Assembly: GCA_964595955.1 (NCBI GenBank)
Contig: CAZQSF010000116.1
Location: forward strand, 1 to 10,806
Length of the DNA stretch: 10,806 bases
Source: JAJDFU01 sp964595955
GTDB lineage: Bacteria; Bacteroidota; Bacteroidia; Chitinophagales; Saprospiraceae
Direction of reading: 5' to 3'
In this document: in pieces, positions 1 to 6,675 of the stretch
Numbering within the stretch: position 1 is the stretch's first letter
Layout of the letters: every line of letters begins with the position of its first letter
Program-made: the position numbers and the translations under genes
Notes under the pieces: model-generated
What the model saw: only the letters and a program-made list of their open reading frames with translations
Databases searched by the model: none
What the model was told of the DNA's origin: nothing

Positions 1-55
1 GCTCGTCCGGATCTGTGGGGGAGCTACCGGGCAACCGGTGGCTCTACCCGGAAAT
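1..55 (+). ncRNA. Probable 3' end of a group II intron (domain V 3' strand and domain VI)
   Basis: The first 20 bases resemble the 3' strand of group II intron domain V followed by a G-rich linker. A 10-bp stem then pairs 21-30 with 35-44, closed by a GCAA (GNRA) tetraloop and containing one U-G wobble that only forms in plus-strand RNA. Below it G20 can pair with T45, A46 is left bulged, and GGG 17-19 pairs with CCC 47-49. A bulged A near the base of a terminal hairpin is what domain VI uses as branch point. The intron body and any reverse transcriptase would lie left of the window. The exact 3' splice site is uncertain, roughly 50-56. One caution: GATC at the domain V base, where GTTC is usual, would disturb the conserved AGC triad pairing, so the intron may be divergent or decayed, or this may be another structured RNA. 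Confidence 0.55.
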
Positions 56-81
56 GGGAGTGCATGTTATACCAACAATGA

Positions 82-105
82 AGTGGTTTGGGGCTCCAAA
101 CCACT
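82..105. repeat. Perfect 10-bp hairpin, GGTTTGG core
   Basis: AGTGGTTTGG at 82-91 is exactly complementary to CCAAACCACT at 96-105 with a four-base loop. There is no T-run after it on either strand, so an intrinsic terminator is not clearly supported. It shares the GGTTTGG/CCAAACC core with the next hairpin, suggesting that both belong to one repeat family or are recognised by the same factor. Confidence 0.7.
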
Positions 106-129
106 CCGAGTCGAGTACATACGGGCGTG

Positions 130-157
130 GAAAGGTTTGGGCGCGCCCAAACCTTTC
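130..157. repeat. Perfect 28-base palindrome, GGTTTGGG core
   Basis: GAAAGGTTTGGGCG at 130-143 is followed at once by its exact reverse complement at 144-157. As RNA it would give a 12-bp stem with a GCGC loop on either strand. The A-rich left flank and CTTT right flank would suit a bidirectional terminator. It shares its core with the hairpin at 82-105. Function is not established by sequence alone. Confidence 0.75.
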
Positions 158-240
158 TGATAGCGGTATAGTTGCACAAATTCATGCATAATCCGGGCAA
201 AAAAAACGATATGCAGCCCATGGAAACGAGATGGAGATCA

Positions 241-276
241 TGCCCCGGGGGGTTAGAGGGGACTGCCCTCGGGGCA
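241..276 (-). terminator. Terminator-like hairpin downstream of the secreted-protein gene
   Basis: TGCCCCG at 241-247 pairs with CGGGGCA at 270-276, giving a 7-bp GC-rich outer stem; an inner GAGGG/CCCTC pairing is also possible. It starts ten bases past the stop of the minus-strand gene ending at 286. No T-run follows directly; the nearest minus-strand T8 is at 206-199. A role in ending that transcript is likely by position but not proven. Confidence 0.4.
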
Positions 277-285
277 CGGCCTTTA

Positions 286-828
286 CTACCTTGAGCCCGG
301 CTCCGAAAAGCGGGCGGGCTGGGCCTTTTCCACCTGCTTCAGGGTATACTGGTTGCGGATGAAGTAGTCCGGCTCGTCGTCAAACTTCACCTCCTTGGTG
401 ATAGTCCACTGCCGGGCGTCACCGGCCAGGGTGGTGCGGAAGGTGCAGGGACGCCGTTCGTTGCCGTCCTTACCCGTGCGCTTGATGACGATGGCAAAGG
501 TCTGGGCGTCGGAATTCACTTCTTTGGATTCCAGATTCCAGGCCCCGTCCGAATACACGGTGCCGTTGGCGATGCGGTACTTGTACTTCTGGTCAAAAAG
601 GTTTCCCCATTCGTAGAGCTCGATATCCAGCGTGTAGGTATCGCCCTTGCGGGTGAAGGAGGCGACTAGTGGCAGGGATTCCAGCTCACCGGAGGTGTAG
701 TCCTTGTAGGTGAGGTCGCCCTGGTAGAGCCCTTCCAGGAAATTCAGCTCCTCGGCCTGCACCATGAGCTGGGCCTGGATGAAGAGGGGTAGGAACAAAA
801 GAGAGAAAAACAGAACATGCGATTTCAT
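286..828 (-). CDS. Small secreted protein of unknown function
   Basis: I do not recognise this 180-residue protein. Residues 1-20 form a signal peptide: a short basic start, a long run of F and L, then an I-Q-A-Q cleavage region. No lipobox cysteine is seen, so export to the periplasm or outside is expected. The mature part has alternating hydrophobic and polar stretches with many Y, T and D residues, as in a beta-sandwich or lipocalin-like fold; that is inference only. A G-x-Y-x-G-x-L-x-Y-x-D-Y pattern at about 33-44 may be a family signature. The ATG at 826-828 is chosen because the signal peptide begins there. It lies behind the AraC-type regulator on the same strand, 104 bp away, with its own candidate control sites (direct repeats at 903-933), so it may be transcribed separately and could be a target of that regulator. 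Confidence 0.8.
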   Translation of the reverse strand: MKSHVLFFSLLFLPLFIQAQLMVQAEELNFLEGLYQGDLTYKDYTSGELESLPLVASFTRKGDTYTLDIELYEWGNLFDQKYKYRIANGTVYSDGAWNLESKEVNSDAQTFAIVIKRTGKDGNERRPCTFRTTLAGDARQWTITKEVKFDDEPDYFIRNQYTLKQVEKAQPARFSEPGSR

Positions 829-871
829 GTGATAAGAGTGTTTTGAGTGAAGGAAATAGATCCGTTGGGAC

Positions 872-879
872 CAAAGGTG
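872..879 (-). promoter_or_regulatory. Candidate -7 promoter box for the secreted-protein gene
   Basis: On the minus strand CACCTTTG differs by one base from the Bacteroidota -7 consensus TAnnTTTG and lies 43 bases upstream of the ATG. A TTG-containing -33 element at ideal spacing is not evident. The direct repeats at 903-933 lie just upstream, where an activator would bind. Confidence 0.3.
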
Positions 880-902
880 GGCTATGGAGGACGTGTGCGC
901 GC

Positions 903-933
903 CTCAAATCCCGAAGGATCCGGCTCAAATCCC
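903..933 (-). promoter_or_regulatory. 10-bp direct repeat at 21-bp spacing, candidate activator site
   Basis: CTCAAATCCC occurs at 903-912 and again, identical, at 924-933. Read on the minus strand this is GGGATTTGAG twice, two helical turns apart, 75-105 bases upstream of the start of the secreted-protein gene. Spacing near 21 bp is typical of tandem half-sites for dimeric activators, including AraC-type and LytTR proteins. Both kinds of regulator are encoded in this window. Confidence 0.45.
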
Positions 934-2135
934 TAATCTGAGCCCCCTTTCGGATGTTGAGCCTTCCGGAATTCGGTGGGCGACTGGTCGGTGAACTTGC
1001 GAAACACCCGGTTGAAGGTGGCCTTGCTGTTGAAGCCGCATTCATAGGCGATGCCCAATAGGGACAGATGTTGGGCATCCCCGGACAGGAGCATCTCCTT
1101 GACGGCTTCTACCCGGTAGGCATTGACAAAGTCGTTGAAGTTTTGGCCGAAGGCCGAATTGATCCGTCGCGAGAGCAGGTGCTGGGGCAGCTCCATCTGC
1201 TTGGCGAGTTCCTGCAGGCTGAGTTCGGACTGCAGATAGGGCCGGTGGGTTTTCATAAAGGCGGTCAGTTCCGCTCGGTAAGCCGGTGCCGGCTCGCTAT
1301 CGACTGCCTCCGTTTCTTCGGTCGGCCGGCCGGGCACGAAATACAGCGGCAGGAGATCCGGCATGCGCGAACCATAGCCGGCTATACTCACATAGTACAC
1401 AATGATTCCCCAGATAAAGTAGGAATACCAGTATTGTACGTAGCTCAATTCCGCTGTCCAGAACTGGTCGGCCAGCTGGAAGACCAGCCACACCAGCAAG
1501 GCGGCCAGAAAAACATAGAGCAGATGGCGCAGCCAGCGAAGGGCCAGGCGGTCGGCATCGGAGAAGTTCTCTTCCACATAGCTTCGATACTGCCGGTAGT
1601 GCCGCAAAGTGAGGACGACGTAAAAGAGAAGGGCCGGAATGACAAAATAGTCCAGGACCTCGGCCAGGAGCAGGCCATTGAGCTGCCCGTGGGGGCCTTT
1701 GCTGCCGTAATGGTCGGGAAAGGGCTGGCCCTGTATACCATGCATCCACACCACATCGAGCAGGAAGGCGTAGGCATACAAGCCCAGATCGAGCAAGACG
1801 GGCAGGAAGTGCCAGAGGTGCCTGCGTTCGAAGCGGAAGGCCCGGTTGGTCAGGCTGCGAAAGTAGAAGTAGAGTAGGGGGCCGAATGCAAACCAATAGT
1901 TGAACGGAAAATAGAATAGGAAGGTGGAGTAGGCATTGTGGGCATCGTACCAGCCGGTAAAGCCCAGCATCCAGTTGGCTACCCGCAGAGTGAGCAGCAG
2001 CACCAGGGCGCCGAGCAGCCGGTCGGACAAACGCCCCTGGGCCGTACCCCGCCAGAAGAGCAGCATGGCAAACAGCAGCCCGTGGAGTACGGGTGGCAAA
2101 AGCAGACCGCTGTATAGATTGAAGTGGAAAAGCAC
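933..2135 (-). CDS. AraC-family regulator with N-terminal seven-helix membrane domain
   Basis: A 400-residue transcription factor anchored in the inner membrane. Residues 1-255 hold about seven hydrophobic segments (roughly 8-29, 37-58, 67-93, 108-130, 155-177, 200-222, 234-254), with the W-M-L-G-F-x-G-W-Y-D and Y-F-P-F-N-Y-W motifs seen in this Bacteroidota family. A linker rich in E, P and T spans 268-286. The C-terminal AraC-type double helix-turn-helix covers about 288-392, ending in the typical G-F-N-S-K-A-T-F-N-R-V-F-R-K-F and S-P-T-E-F-R stretch. The start is a GTG at 2133-2135; the next in-frame ATG (2064-2066) would cut off the first helix, so GTG is preferred. It begins 25 bp past the stop of the agmatinase gene on the same strand, which suggests co-transcription. 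The signal sensed and the target genes are unknown. Confidence 0.9.
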   Translation of the reverse strand: MLFHFNLYSGLLLPPVLHGLLFAMLLFWRGTAQGRLSDRLLGALVLLLTLRVANWMLGFTGWYDAHNAYSTFLFYFPFNYWFAFGPLLYFYFRSLTNRAFRFERRHLWHFLPVLLDLGLYAYAFLLDVVWMHGIQGQPFPDHYGSKGPHGQLNGLLLAEVLDYFVIPALLFYVVLTLRHYRQYRSYVEENFSDADRLALRWLRHLLYVFLAALLVWLVFQLADQFWTAELSYVQYWYSYFIWGIIVYYVSIAGYGSRMPDLLPLYFVPGRPTEETEAVDSEPAPAYRAELTAFMKTHRPYLQSELSLQELAKQMELPQHLLSRRINSAFGQNFNDFVNAYRVEAVKEMLLSGDAQHLSLLGIAYECGFNSKATFNRVFRKFTDQSPTEFRKAQHPKGGSD

Positions 2136-2160
2136 AACCCCAAAGAAACCAAAAAACGGA

Positions 2161-3225
2161 TTATGGGGCCGGCAGCCGGCCCTGCGACTTGCCCATCAGG
2201 GCCGATAATTTATACAAGAGCCGGGCACCCACGTTCCCGTCCCATTCGTGCCCCTGGCCGGCCACCTCCACCAGATCGAAGCCGATGATGGTGCGGCCGG
2301 AGCGGACCAGTTCGTTGAGGATGAACAGGGCCTCCTGATAACGCAGCCCGCCGGGTACGGGTGTGCCCGTATGGGGGCAGAGGCTGGGTTCCAGCCCGTC
2401 AATGTCGAAGGTGATGTACACCCGGTCGGGCAGGTTGTCGATGCCCCGGCGGATGATGCTCGCAAACGATTCACCCTCCAGCATGCGCCGGCGCAGCTCC
2501 TGATCGGCTATGGTCGTCATGCGCTTGGCCAGCGCAGTGGCCCGGTCGCGTTCGGCCTGGCAAAAGTCGCGCACCCCGATGGAAAGGACCTGTTGGATGG
2601 CATCCAGCGACAGGGCATTATAGAGTATGGAGGCATGGGAGTAGGTAAACTCCTGATAGGCTTCCCGCAGGTCAAAGTGGGCATCGATGTGCAGCAGGCC
2701 GAAGGGCTCGCCCCGCTCCTGCATCGCTTGCAGGAAGCCGAGCGAGATGGAGTGCTCACCGCCCACCAGGCCCACCAGCTTGCCTTGCTCCAGCAGCTCT
2801 GTACAGCTTTGCTTTACCCAGGCATTGAGCTCTTCGCCGGCCTGATTAATGCGGTCGCGGATGGCGGCCATAGTGCCCAGCTCGTCGCAATCGTGCCCGT
2901 GCTCCAGAAGGTAGATGTAGTGGGCAGCCCGTTCGCGCAACTCGTTGCTGAGCCGCAGCCAGTGCATATCCAGGTCGCGCAGGTAGATGCCCACCTTCCA
3001 CGCATGCGGTACATCGGGATCGTACAGGTCGAGCTGCGAGGAAGCCTGCAGGATGTTGCGCGCAGCGGTCGCCGTACCGGGCCGGTAGGAGGTGGTCACC
3101 TCCCAGGGAACGGGCAGGAGTACGATCTCGCTTTCGTGTTCCTCAAAGGGAAGGCCCAGGAAACGGCCGTTTTTGGCCCCCACGCCGTTGGGGTCGAAGC
3201 CGGCAATCTTTTCTTGCTTGGACAT
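2161..3225 (-). CDS. speB: Agmatinase-family ureohydrolase
   Basis: A 354-residue cytoplasmic enzyme of the arginase/agmatinase superfamily, predicted to hydrolyse agmatine to putrescine and urea at a two-manganese site. Metal-ligand motifs are all present: G-G-E-H at 155-158, D-A-H-F-D at 181-185 and D-I-D at 274-276, with a late acidic residue in F-D-L-V-E at 316-320. It is somewhat longer than classic agmatinases of about 300 residues; an inserted helical stretch at about 90-145 accounts for this. The ATG at 3223-3225 is chosen because family-like sequence starts soon after it and the upstream in-frame extension is low quality. It diverges from the carboxy(nor)spermidine genes, which supports a putrescine-forming role rather than formimidoylglutamate or guanidinobutyrate hydrolysis. 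The substrate is inferred from context and family, not from a diagnostic residue. Confidence 0.85.
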   Translation of the reverse strand: MSKQEKIAGFDPNGVGAKNGRFLGLPFEEHESEIVLLPVPWEVTTSYRPGTATAARNILQASSQLDLYDPDVPHAWKVGIYLRDLDMHWLRLSNELRERAAHYIYLLEHGHDCDELGTMAAIRDRINQAGEELNAWVKQSCTELLEQGKLVGLVGGEHSISLGFLQAMQERGEPFGLLHIDAHFDLREAYQEFTYSHASILYNALSLDAIQQVLSIGVRDFCQAERDRATALAKRMTTIADQELRRRMLEGESFASIIRRGIDNLPDRVYITFDIDGLEPSLCPHTGTPVPGGLRYQEALFILNELVRSGRTIIGFDLVEVAGQGHEWDGNVGARLLYKLSALMGKSQGRLPAP

Positions 3226-3271
3226 AGGTCGGGATATTGTGGTCAATGCAGTGCGCGAATACGCGTTGTGG

Positions 3272-3279
3272 TAAAGATA
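3272..3279 (-). promoter_or_regulatory. speB: Candidate -7 promoter box for the agmatinase gene
   Basis: TATCTTTA on the minus strand matches TAnnTTTG at all but the last base and lies 46 bases upstream of the ATG. A clear TTG -33 element is not seen at standard spacing. It would drive the agmatinase-AraC transcript away from the polyamine genes on the other strand. Confidence 0.4.
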
Positions 3280-3401
3280 AAGAACCGGATTTCGCCCGGA
3301 TAGACGCTTTCCGTGCTTCCGGGTTTTTACGAGCAACGCGGCTAAATGCAAACGAGCTATGCGTCTGCTGCTTTCCTGCGTAGTGAGCCCGTCCAATTTA
3401 G

Positions 3402-3409
3402 TACTTTAG
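3402..3409 (+). promoter_or_regulatory. Candidate -7 promoter box for the carboxy(nor)spermidine dehydrogenase gene
   Basis: TACTTTAG matches TAnnTTTG with one mismatch and ends 25 bases before the ATG at 3435, which would give a short leader. No convincing -33 TTG is present. The whole 3226-3434 gap holds no gene that I can support; it is the shared divergent control region of the polyamine genes. Confidence 0.3.
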
Positions 3410-3434
3410 CACGGCTATTTTACAAATCAACAAC

Positions 3435-4649
3435 ATGTTGAAAGTACTCATCATCGGCGCCGGTGGTGTTGGCCGGGTGGTCACCTACAAATGCGCCCAA
3501 AACCCGGGGGTATTCTCGGAGATCCTGCTGGCCAGCCGCACGAAATCCAAATGCGACGCCATCGCGGCGGATGTAAAGCGGGATACGGACTTCCAGGCCT
3601 TGCATACGGCTGCCGTGGATGCAGAGAAGATGCCTGAACTGGCCGACCTCATCCGGGACTTTCAGCCGGAAATCGTCATCCATGTGGCCCTGCCGTATCA
3701 GGACCTCACCATTATGGATGCCTGCCTGGAGGCCGGCGTGCACTACCTGGATACGGCCAATTACGAGCCCCGGGACGTCGCCAAATTCGAGTACTCCTGG
3801 CAGTGGGCTTACCACGATCGCTTTCGGAAGGCCGGCCTGCTGGCCGTGCTGGGCTGCGGTTTCGATCCCGGTGTCACGGGGGTGTTCACGGCCTATGCCG
3901 CCAAGCACCATTTCGACGAGATCCACTACCTCGATATCGTGGATGCCAATGCGGGCGATCACGGCAAGGCCTTTGCCACCAACTTCAATCCGGAGATCAA
4001 TATCCGCGAGATCACCCAGAAAGGTCGCTACTGGGAGCACGGGCAATGGGTGGAGACCGAGCCCCACGAGATCCACCGGCCGATCACCTACCCCCACATC
4101 GGCCCGAAGGAGTCTTACCTCATTTACCACGAGGAGCTGGAAAGCCTGGTCAAAAATTTTCCCACCATCAAGCGGGCCCGCTTCTGGATGACCTTCGGGG
4201 AAGAATACCTCACCCATCTGCGGGTGATCCAGAACATCGGCATGGCCGGCATCGAACCGGTAAACTACAAGGGCATGGACATCGTGCCGCTGGAATTCCT
4301 CAAGGCCGTACTGCCCGATCCGGGCGAGCTGGGTGAGGGCTATACCGGCCAGACTTCCATCGGCTGCCGGATCAAAGGCCTGAAGGACGGCAAGGACAAG
4401 ACCTACTACATCTGGAACAACTGCAGCCACGAGTCGGCCTTTCGCGAGACGGGTGCGCAGGGGGTAAGCTACACCACCGGCGTGCCGGCCATGCTGGGCG
4501 CGAAGATGGTGCTGGAAGGCAAGTGGAGCGGGAAGGGGGTGTTCAATGTGGAGCAATTCGATCCCGATCCCTTCCTCAACGAGCTGGGCGAGCAGGGCCT
4601 GCCCTGGCACGAGGAGGTGAATGCCGATCTGGAATTTGAGTACGACTAA
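3435..4649 (+). CDS. Carboxy(nor)spermidine dehydrogenase (saccharopine dehydrogenase-like)
   Basis: A 404-residue cytoplasmic NAD(P)H-dependent enzyme of the saccharopine dehydrogenase (LYS1/LYS9) superfamily. The N-terminal Rossmann fold shows G-A-G-G-V-G at 8-13, then an S-R-T turn after the second strand; the substrate domain contains the C-G-F-D-P-G-V-T stretch (about 142-149). In this subfamily the enzyme condenses L-aspartate beta-semialdehyde with putrescine or 1,3-diaminopropane and reduces the Schiff base to carboxyspermidine or carboxynorspermidine. The assignment rests mainly on the next gene, a carboxynorspermidine decarboxylase, 45 bp downstream on the same strand, and on the divergent agmatinase. 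The putrescine-forming neighbour favours carboxyspermidine as product. The alternative is a true lysine-pathway saccharopine reductase, which the context makes unlikely. The ATG at 3435 begins directly with the Rossmann strand. Confidence 0.88.
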   Translation: MLKVLIIGAGGVGRVVTYKCAQNPGVFSEILLASRTKSKCDAIAADVKRDTDFQALHTAAVDAEKMPELADLIRDFQPEIVIHVALPYQDLTIMDACLEAGVHYLDTANYEPRDVAKFEYSWQWAYHDRFRKAGLLAVLGCGFDPGVTGVFTAYAAKHHFDEIHYLDIVDANAGDHGKAFATNFNPEINIREITQKGRYWEHGQWVETEPHEIHRPITYPHIGPKESYLIYHEELESLVKNFPTIKRARFWMTFGEEYLTHLRVIQNIGMAGIEPVNYKGMDIVPLEFLKAVLPDPGELGEGYTGQTSIGCRIKGLKDGKDKTYYIWNNCSHESAFRETGAQGVSYTTGVPAMLGAKMVLEGKWSGKGVFNVEQFDPDPFLNELGEQGLPWHEEVNADLEFEYD

Positions 4650-4694
4650 AAAATTGAGGCCAACCGATCCCGAGGCCTCGGTGTTTCGTCAGCT

Positions 4695-5828
4695 ATGTCC
4701 ATAGATTACCAACAGGTTCCTTCTCCGGCCTATGTGCTGGATGTCGCCCGGCTGCGCCGCAATCTGCAGCAGATCGCGCGCGTGCAGGAGCGAAGTGGGG
4801 TCAGGATCATCCTGGCACTCAAGGGCTTTGCGCTCTGGCGCGTTTTCCCCCTGGTGGCTGAATACCTGCATGGGGCTACGGCCAGCAGCCTGCACGAGGC
4901 CCGGCTCATCCATGAGGAGATGGGCGTGAAGGCCCATACCTACTCGCCGGCCTACCTGCCGGGGGAATTCAATGCTATTCAGGGGTTCAGCAGCCACATC
5001 ACCTTCAATTCCATCGCCGAGTACGAACGCTACCGGGACCGGCTGAAGCCGGGTATTTCGCCGGGCTTGCGGGTCAATCCCAGGTACAGCGATGTTTCCA
5101 CCGACCTCTACAACCCGGCTTCGCCAACCTCTCGATTGGGGCTCACCGCCGAACACTTCCCGGACGGCCTGCCGGTGGGCATCGAAGGGCTGCATGTGCA
5201 CACCCTCTGCGAATCCTCTGCTGCAGCTTCGGAGCAGCTGATCGCCTCGGTCGTCGAGCAGTTCGGCCATCTTTTTCCGCAGCTCAAATGGATCAACTTC
5301 GGCGGCGGGCATCTCATGACTCGCCCAGGCTACGATACCAACCGGCTGGTAGCCGCCCTGCTTCATTTCCGCGAGTCCTATCCTCAGCTGGAAGTATGGC
5401 TGGAACCCGGCAGCGCCATCGCCTGGGAAACCGGCGAGCTGGTATCCACCGTGCTGGATGTGGTGGAGAACGGCGGCCAACGGACGGCCATCCTGGATGT
5501 GTCGTTCACCGCCCACATGCCCGACACCCTGGAAATGCCCTACCGGCCCCGCATTCTGGGCGCCACGGATCCCGTGCCCGGCAAACCGACCTATCGGCTC
5601 GGCGGGGTGAGCTGCCTGGCCGGCGATTCCATGGAAGCTTACAGCTTTGAGCGCCCCCTGCAGCCCGGCGACCGGCTGGTCTTCTGGGATATGATCCACT
5701 ACACTATGGTGAAGACCACCACCTTCAACGGGGTGAAACACCCCAGTATCTGCCTGTGGACGGAAGCCGGCCGCCTGGAGGTGGTGCGCACCTTTGGCTA
5801 CGAGGACTTCAAAAATCGCCTCGGCTGA
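4695..5828 (+). CDS. nspC: Carboxynorspermidine/carboxyspermidine decarboxylase
   Basis: A 377-residue cytoplasmic PLP enzyme of the alanine-racemase-fold (fold III) decarboxylase family, related to diaminopimelate decarboxylase. It opens with P-S-P-A-Y-V-L-D at 9-16, the usual NspC start. The PLP lysine is probably K43 in A-L-K-G-F-A. Further motifs are V-H-T-L-C-E-S at 168-174, the phosphate-binding G-G-G-H at 203-206, E-P-G-S-A at 237-241 and C-L-A-G-D at 307-311, whose cysteine and aspartate are expected in the active site. It decarboxylates carboxyspermidine or carboxynorspermidine to spermidine or norspermidine, the last step of the pathway begun by the gene 45 bp upstream. That gap contains a short CCGAGGCCTCGG palindrome (4670-4681) with no T-run. 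Length matches the family. The stop overlaps the start of prmC. Confidence 0.93.
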   Translation: MSIDYQQVPSPAYVLDVARLRRNLQQIARVQERSGVRIILALKGFALWRVFPLVAEYLHGATASSLHEARLIHEEMGVKAHTYSPAYLPGEFNAIQGFSSHITFNSIAEYERYRDRLKPGISPGLRVNPRYSDVSTDLYNPASPTSRLGLTAEHFPDGLPVGIEGLHVHTLCESSAAASEQLIASVVEQFGHLFPQLKWINFGGGHLMTRPGYDTNRLVAALLHFRESYPQLEVWLEPGSAIAWETGELVSTVLDVVENGGQRTAILDVSFTAHMPDTLEMPYRPRILGATDPVPGKPTYRLGGVSCLAGDSMEAYSFERPLQPGDRLVFWDMIHYTMVKTTTFNGVKHPSICLWTEAGRLEVVRTFGYEDFKNRLG

Positions 5829-6667
5829 TGACCGTGCGCGATGCCTTCACCCGGACGGTTCACGCGCTCCGTTCGCGATACGGCGAGCGGGAAGCCCACA
5901 ACCTGGCCCGCCTGCTCGTGGAAGACGGCCTGAAGCGATCGCTGTTCCAGCCCGAGCGGCTGCTGACCAAACCGGATCAGCAGCGCTTTGATGCACTATT
6001 AGCCTCCTTGCGGCAGGGACGGCCTATCCAGTACGTACTGGGGGAGGCACATTTTTACGGTCTGGTCCTGGAAGTGAACGAAGCTGTACTCATCCCTCGC
6101 CCGGAGACCGAAGAGTTGGTCCATTGGATCTTAGCGGAAGAGAAACAGGATGCTCTGGCCGTGCTGGATGCAGGTACCGGCAGTGGCTGCATTCCGCTGG
6201 CCCTGAAGAAAAAGCGGCCGGACTGGGCCGTCTGGGCTGCCGATGTACATGAAGACGCCCTGCTGGTAGCCCGGCGCAATGCCGAACGCCTGGGCCTGGA
6301 CGTGCACTTCCTCCGGCTCGATTTGCTGGACGACAGTACGTGGGATGAACTGCCCGGCCTGGATATTCTGGTGAGCAACCCGCCCTATATTCCGCCCAGT
6401 GAACGTCACCTCATGCCGCCTCAGGTGCTTCAATTCGAACCGGAGTCGGCCCTTTTTACTACGGCGGAAGATCCGCTGCAATTCTACAAGGCCCTGGCCG
6501 GGCTGGGTCAGCAAAAACTTGAATCGGGTGGACGCATTTACCTGGAATGCAATGAGTTCAGGCTGCATGCTGTAGCGGAATTGCTGTCGAGTTACGGCTA
6601 CCGAAAACTGTGCGTTCAGGCCGATATGCAGAGCAAGGAGCGCATGATCCGCGCCCAAAAGAACTAA
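5828..6667 (+). CDS. prmC: Peptide chain release factor N5-glutamine methyltransferase PrmC
   Basis: A 279-residue SAM-dependent methyltransferase that methylates the glutamine of the GGQ motif in release factors RF1 and RF2. The N-terminal helical substrate-binding domain covers about 1-80. I-P-R-P-E-T-E at 89-95 is a PrmC hallmark. D-A-G-T-G-S-G at 114-120 is the SAM-binding motif I, and N-P-P-Y at 184-187 holds the catalytic amide-binding site. The ATG at 5828-5830 is chosen over the in-frame start at 5756 because it overlaps the nspC stop by one base (TGATG), typical of translational coupling, and gives the family length. Sharing an operon with a polyamine gene is a chance of layout rather than a pathway link as far as can be seen. 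Only 8 bp separate its stop from the convergent response regulator gene. Confidence 0.95.
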   Translation: MTVRDAFTRTVHALRSRYGEREAHNLARLLVEDGLKRSLFQPERLLTKPDQQRFDALLASLRQGRPIQYVLGEAHFYGLVLEVNEAVLIPRPETEELVHWILAEEKQDALAVLDAGTGSGCIPLALKKKRPDWAVWAADVHEDALLVARRNAERLGLDVHFLRLDLLDDSTWDELPGLDILVSNPPYIPPSERHLMPPQVLQFEPESALFTTAEDPLQFYKALAGLGQQKLESGGRIYLECNEFRLHAVAELLSSYGYRKLCVQADMQSKERMIRAQKN

Positions 6668-6675
6668 AGAATACC

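Larger units (their letters stand above)
61..189. repeat. Nested imperfect inverted repeat enclosing two hairpins
   Basis: TGCATG at 61-66 and TATACC at 68-73 are mirrored by GGTATA at 165-170 and CATGCA at 183-188, in nested order. The right side carries 12 extra bases between the two blocks. Inside lie two perfect hairpins (82-105 and 130-157). The whole could fold as a three-way or cloverleaf-like structure or be a small non-autonomous repeat element directly beyond the intron end. No protein gene is visible in 1-285. Whether the element is dispersed in the genome cannot be seen here. Confidence 0.45.

Noticed and set aside
82..157. CRISPR array
   Set aside because: Only two related palindromes with different arms and one spacer-like gap; no repeat-spacer series and no cas genes.
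24..221. Small frame opposite the intron end and hairpins
   Set aside because: The region is explained by RNA-like structure and palindromes; the product has no coding signature.
3226..3396. N-terminal extension of the agmatinase to an upstream ATG
   Set aside because: The extra 57 residues are not family-like and cover the likely promoter at 3272-3279; the ATG at 3223-3225 gives a normal enzyme.
3420..4610. Long open frame (396 codons) opposite the dehydrogenase gene
   Set aside because: It is a shadow of GC-rich codon use; the plus-strand protein has complete family motifs and the antisense product resembles nothing.
3435..4649. Lysine-pathway saccharopine dehydrogenase
   Set aside because: The neighbours nspC and agmatinase point to the polyamine branch of the same superfamily.
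4689..5741. Long open frame opposite nspC
   Set aside because: Antisense to a complete PLP decarboxylase; no recognisable domains.
5756..5827. Upstream start for prmC inside nspC
   Set aside because: The overlap start at 5828 gives the family length and a TGATG junction; the extension is not family-like.
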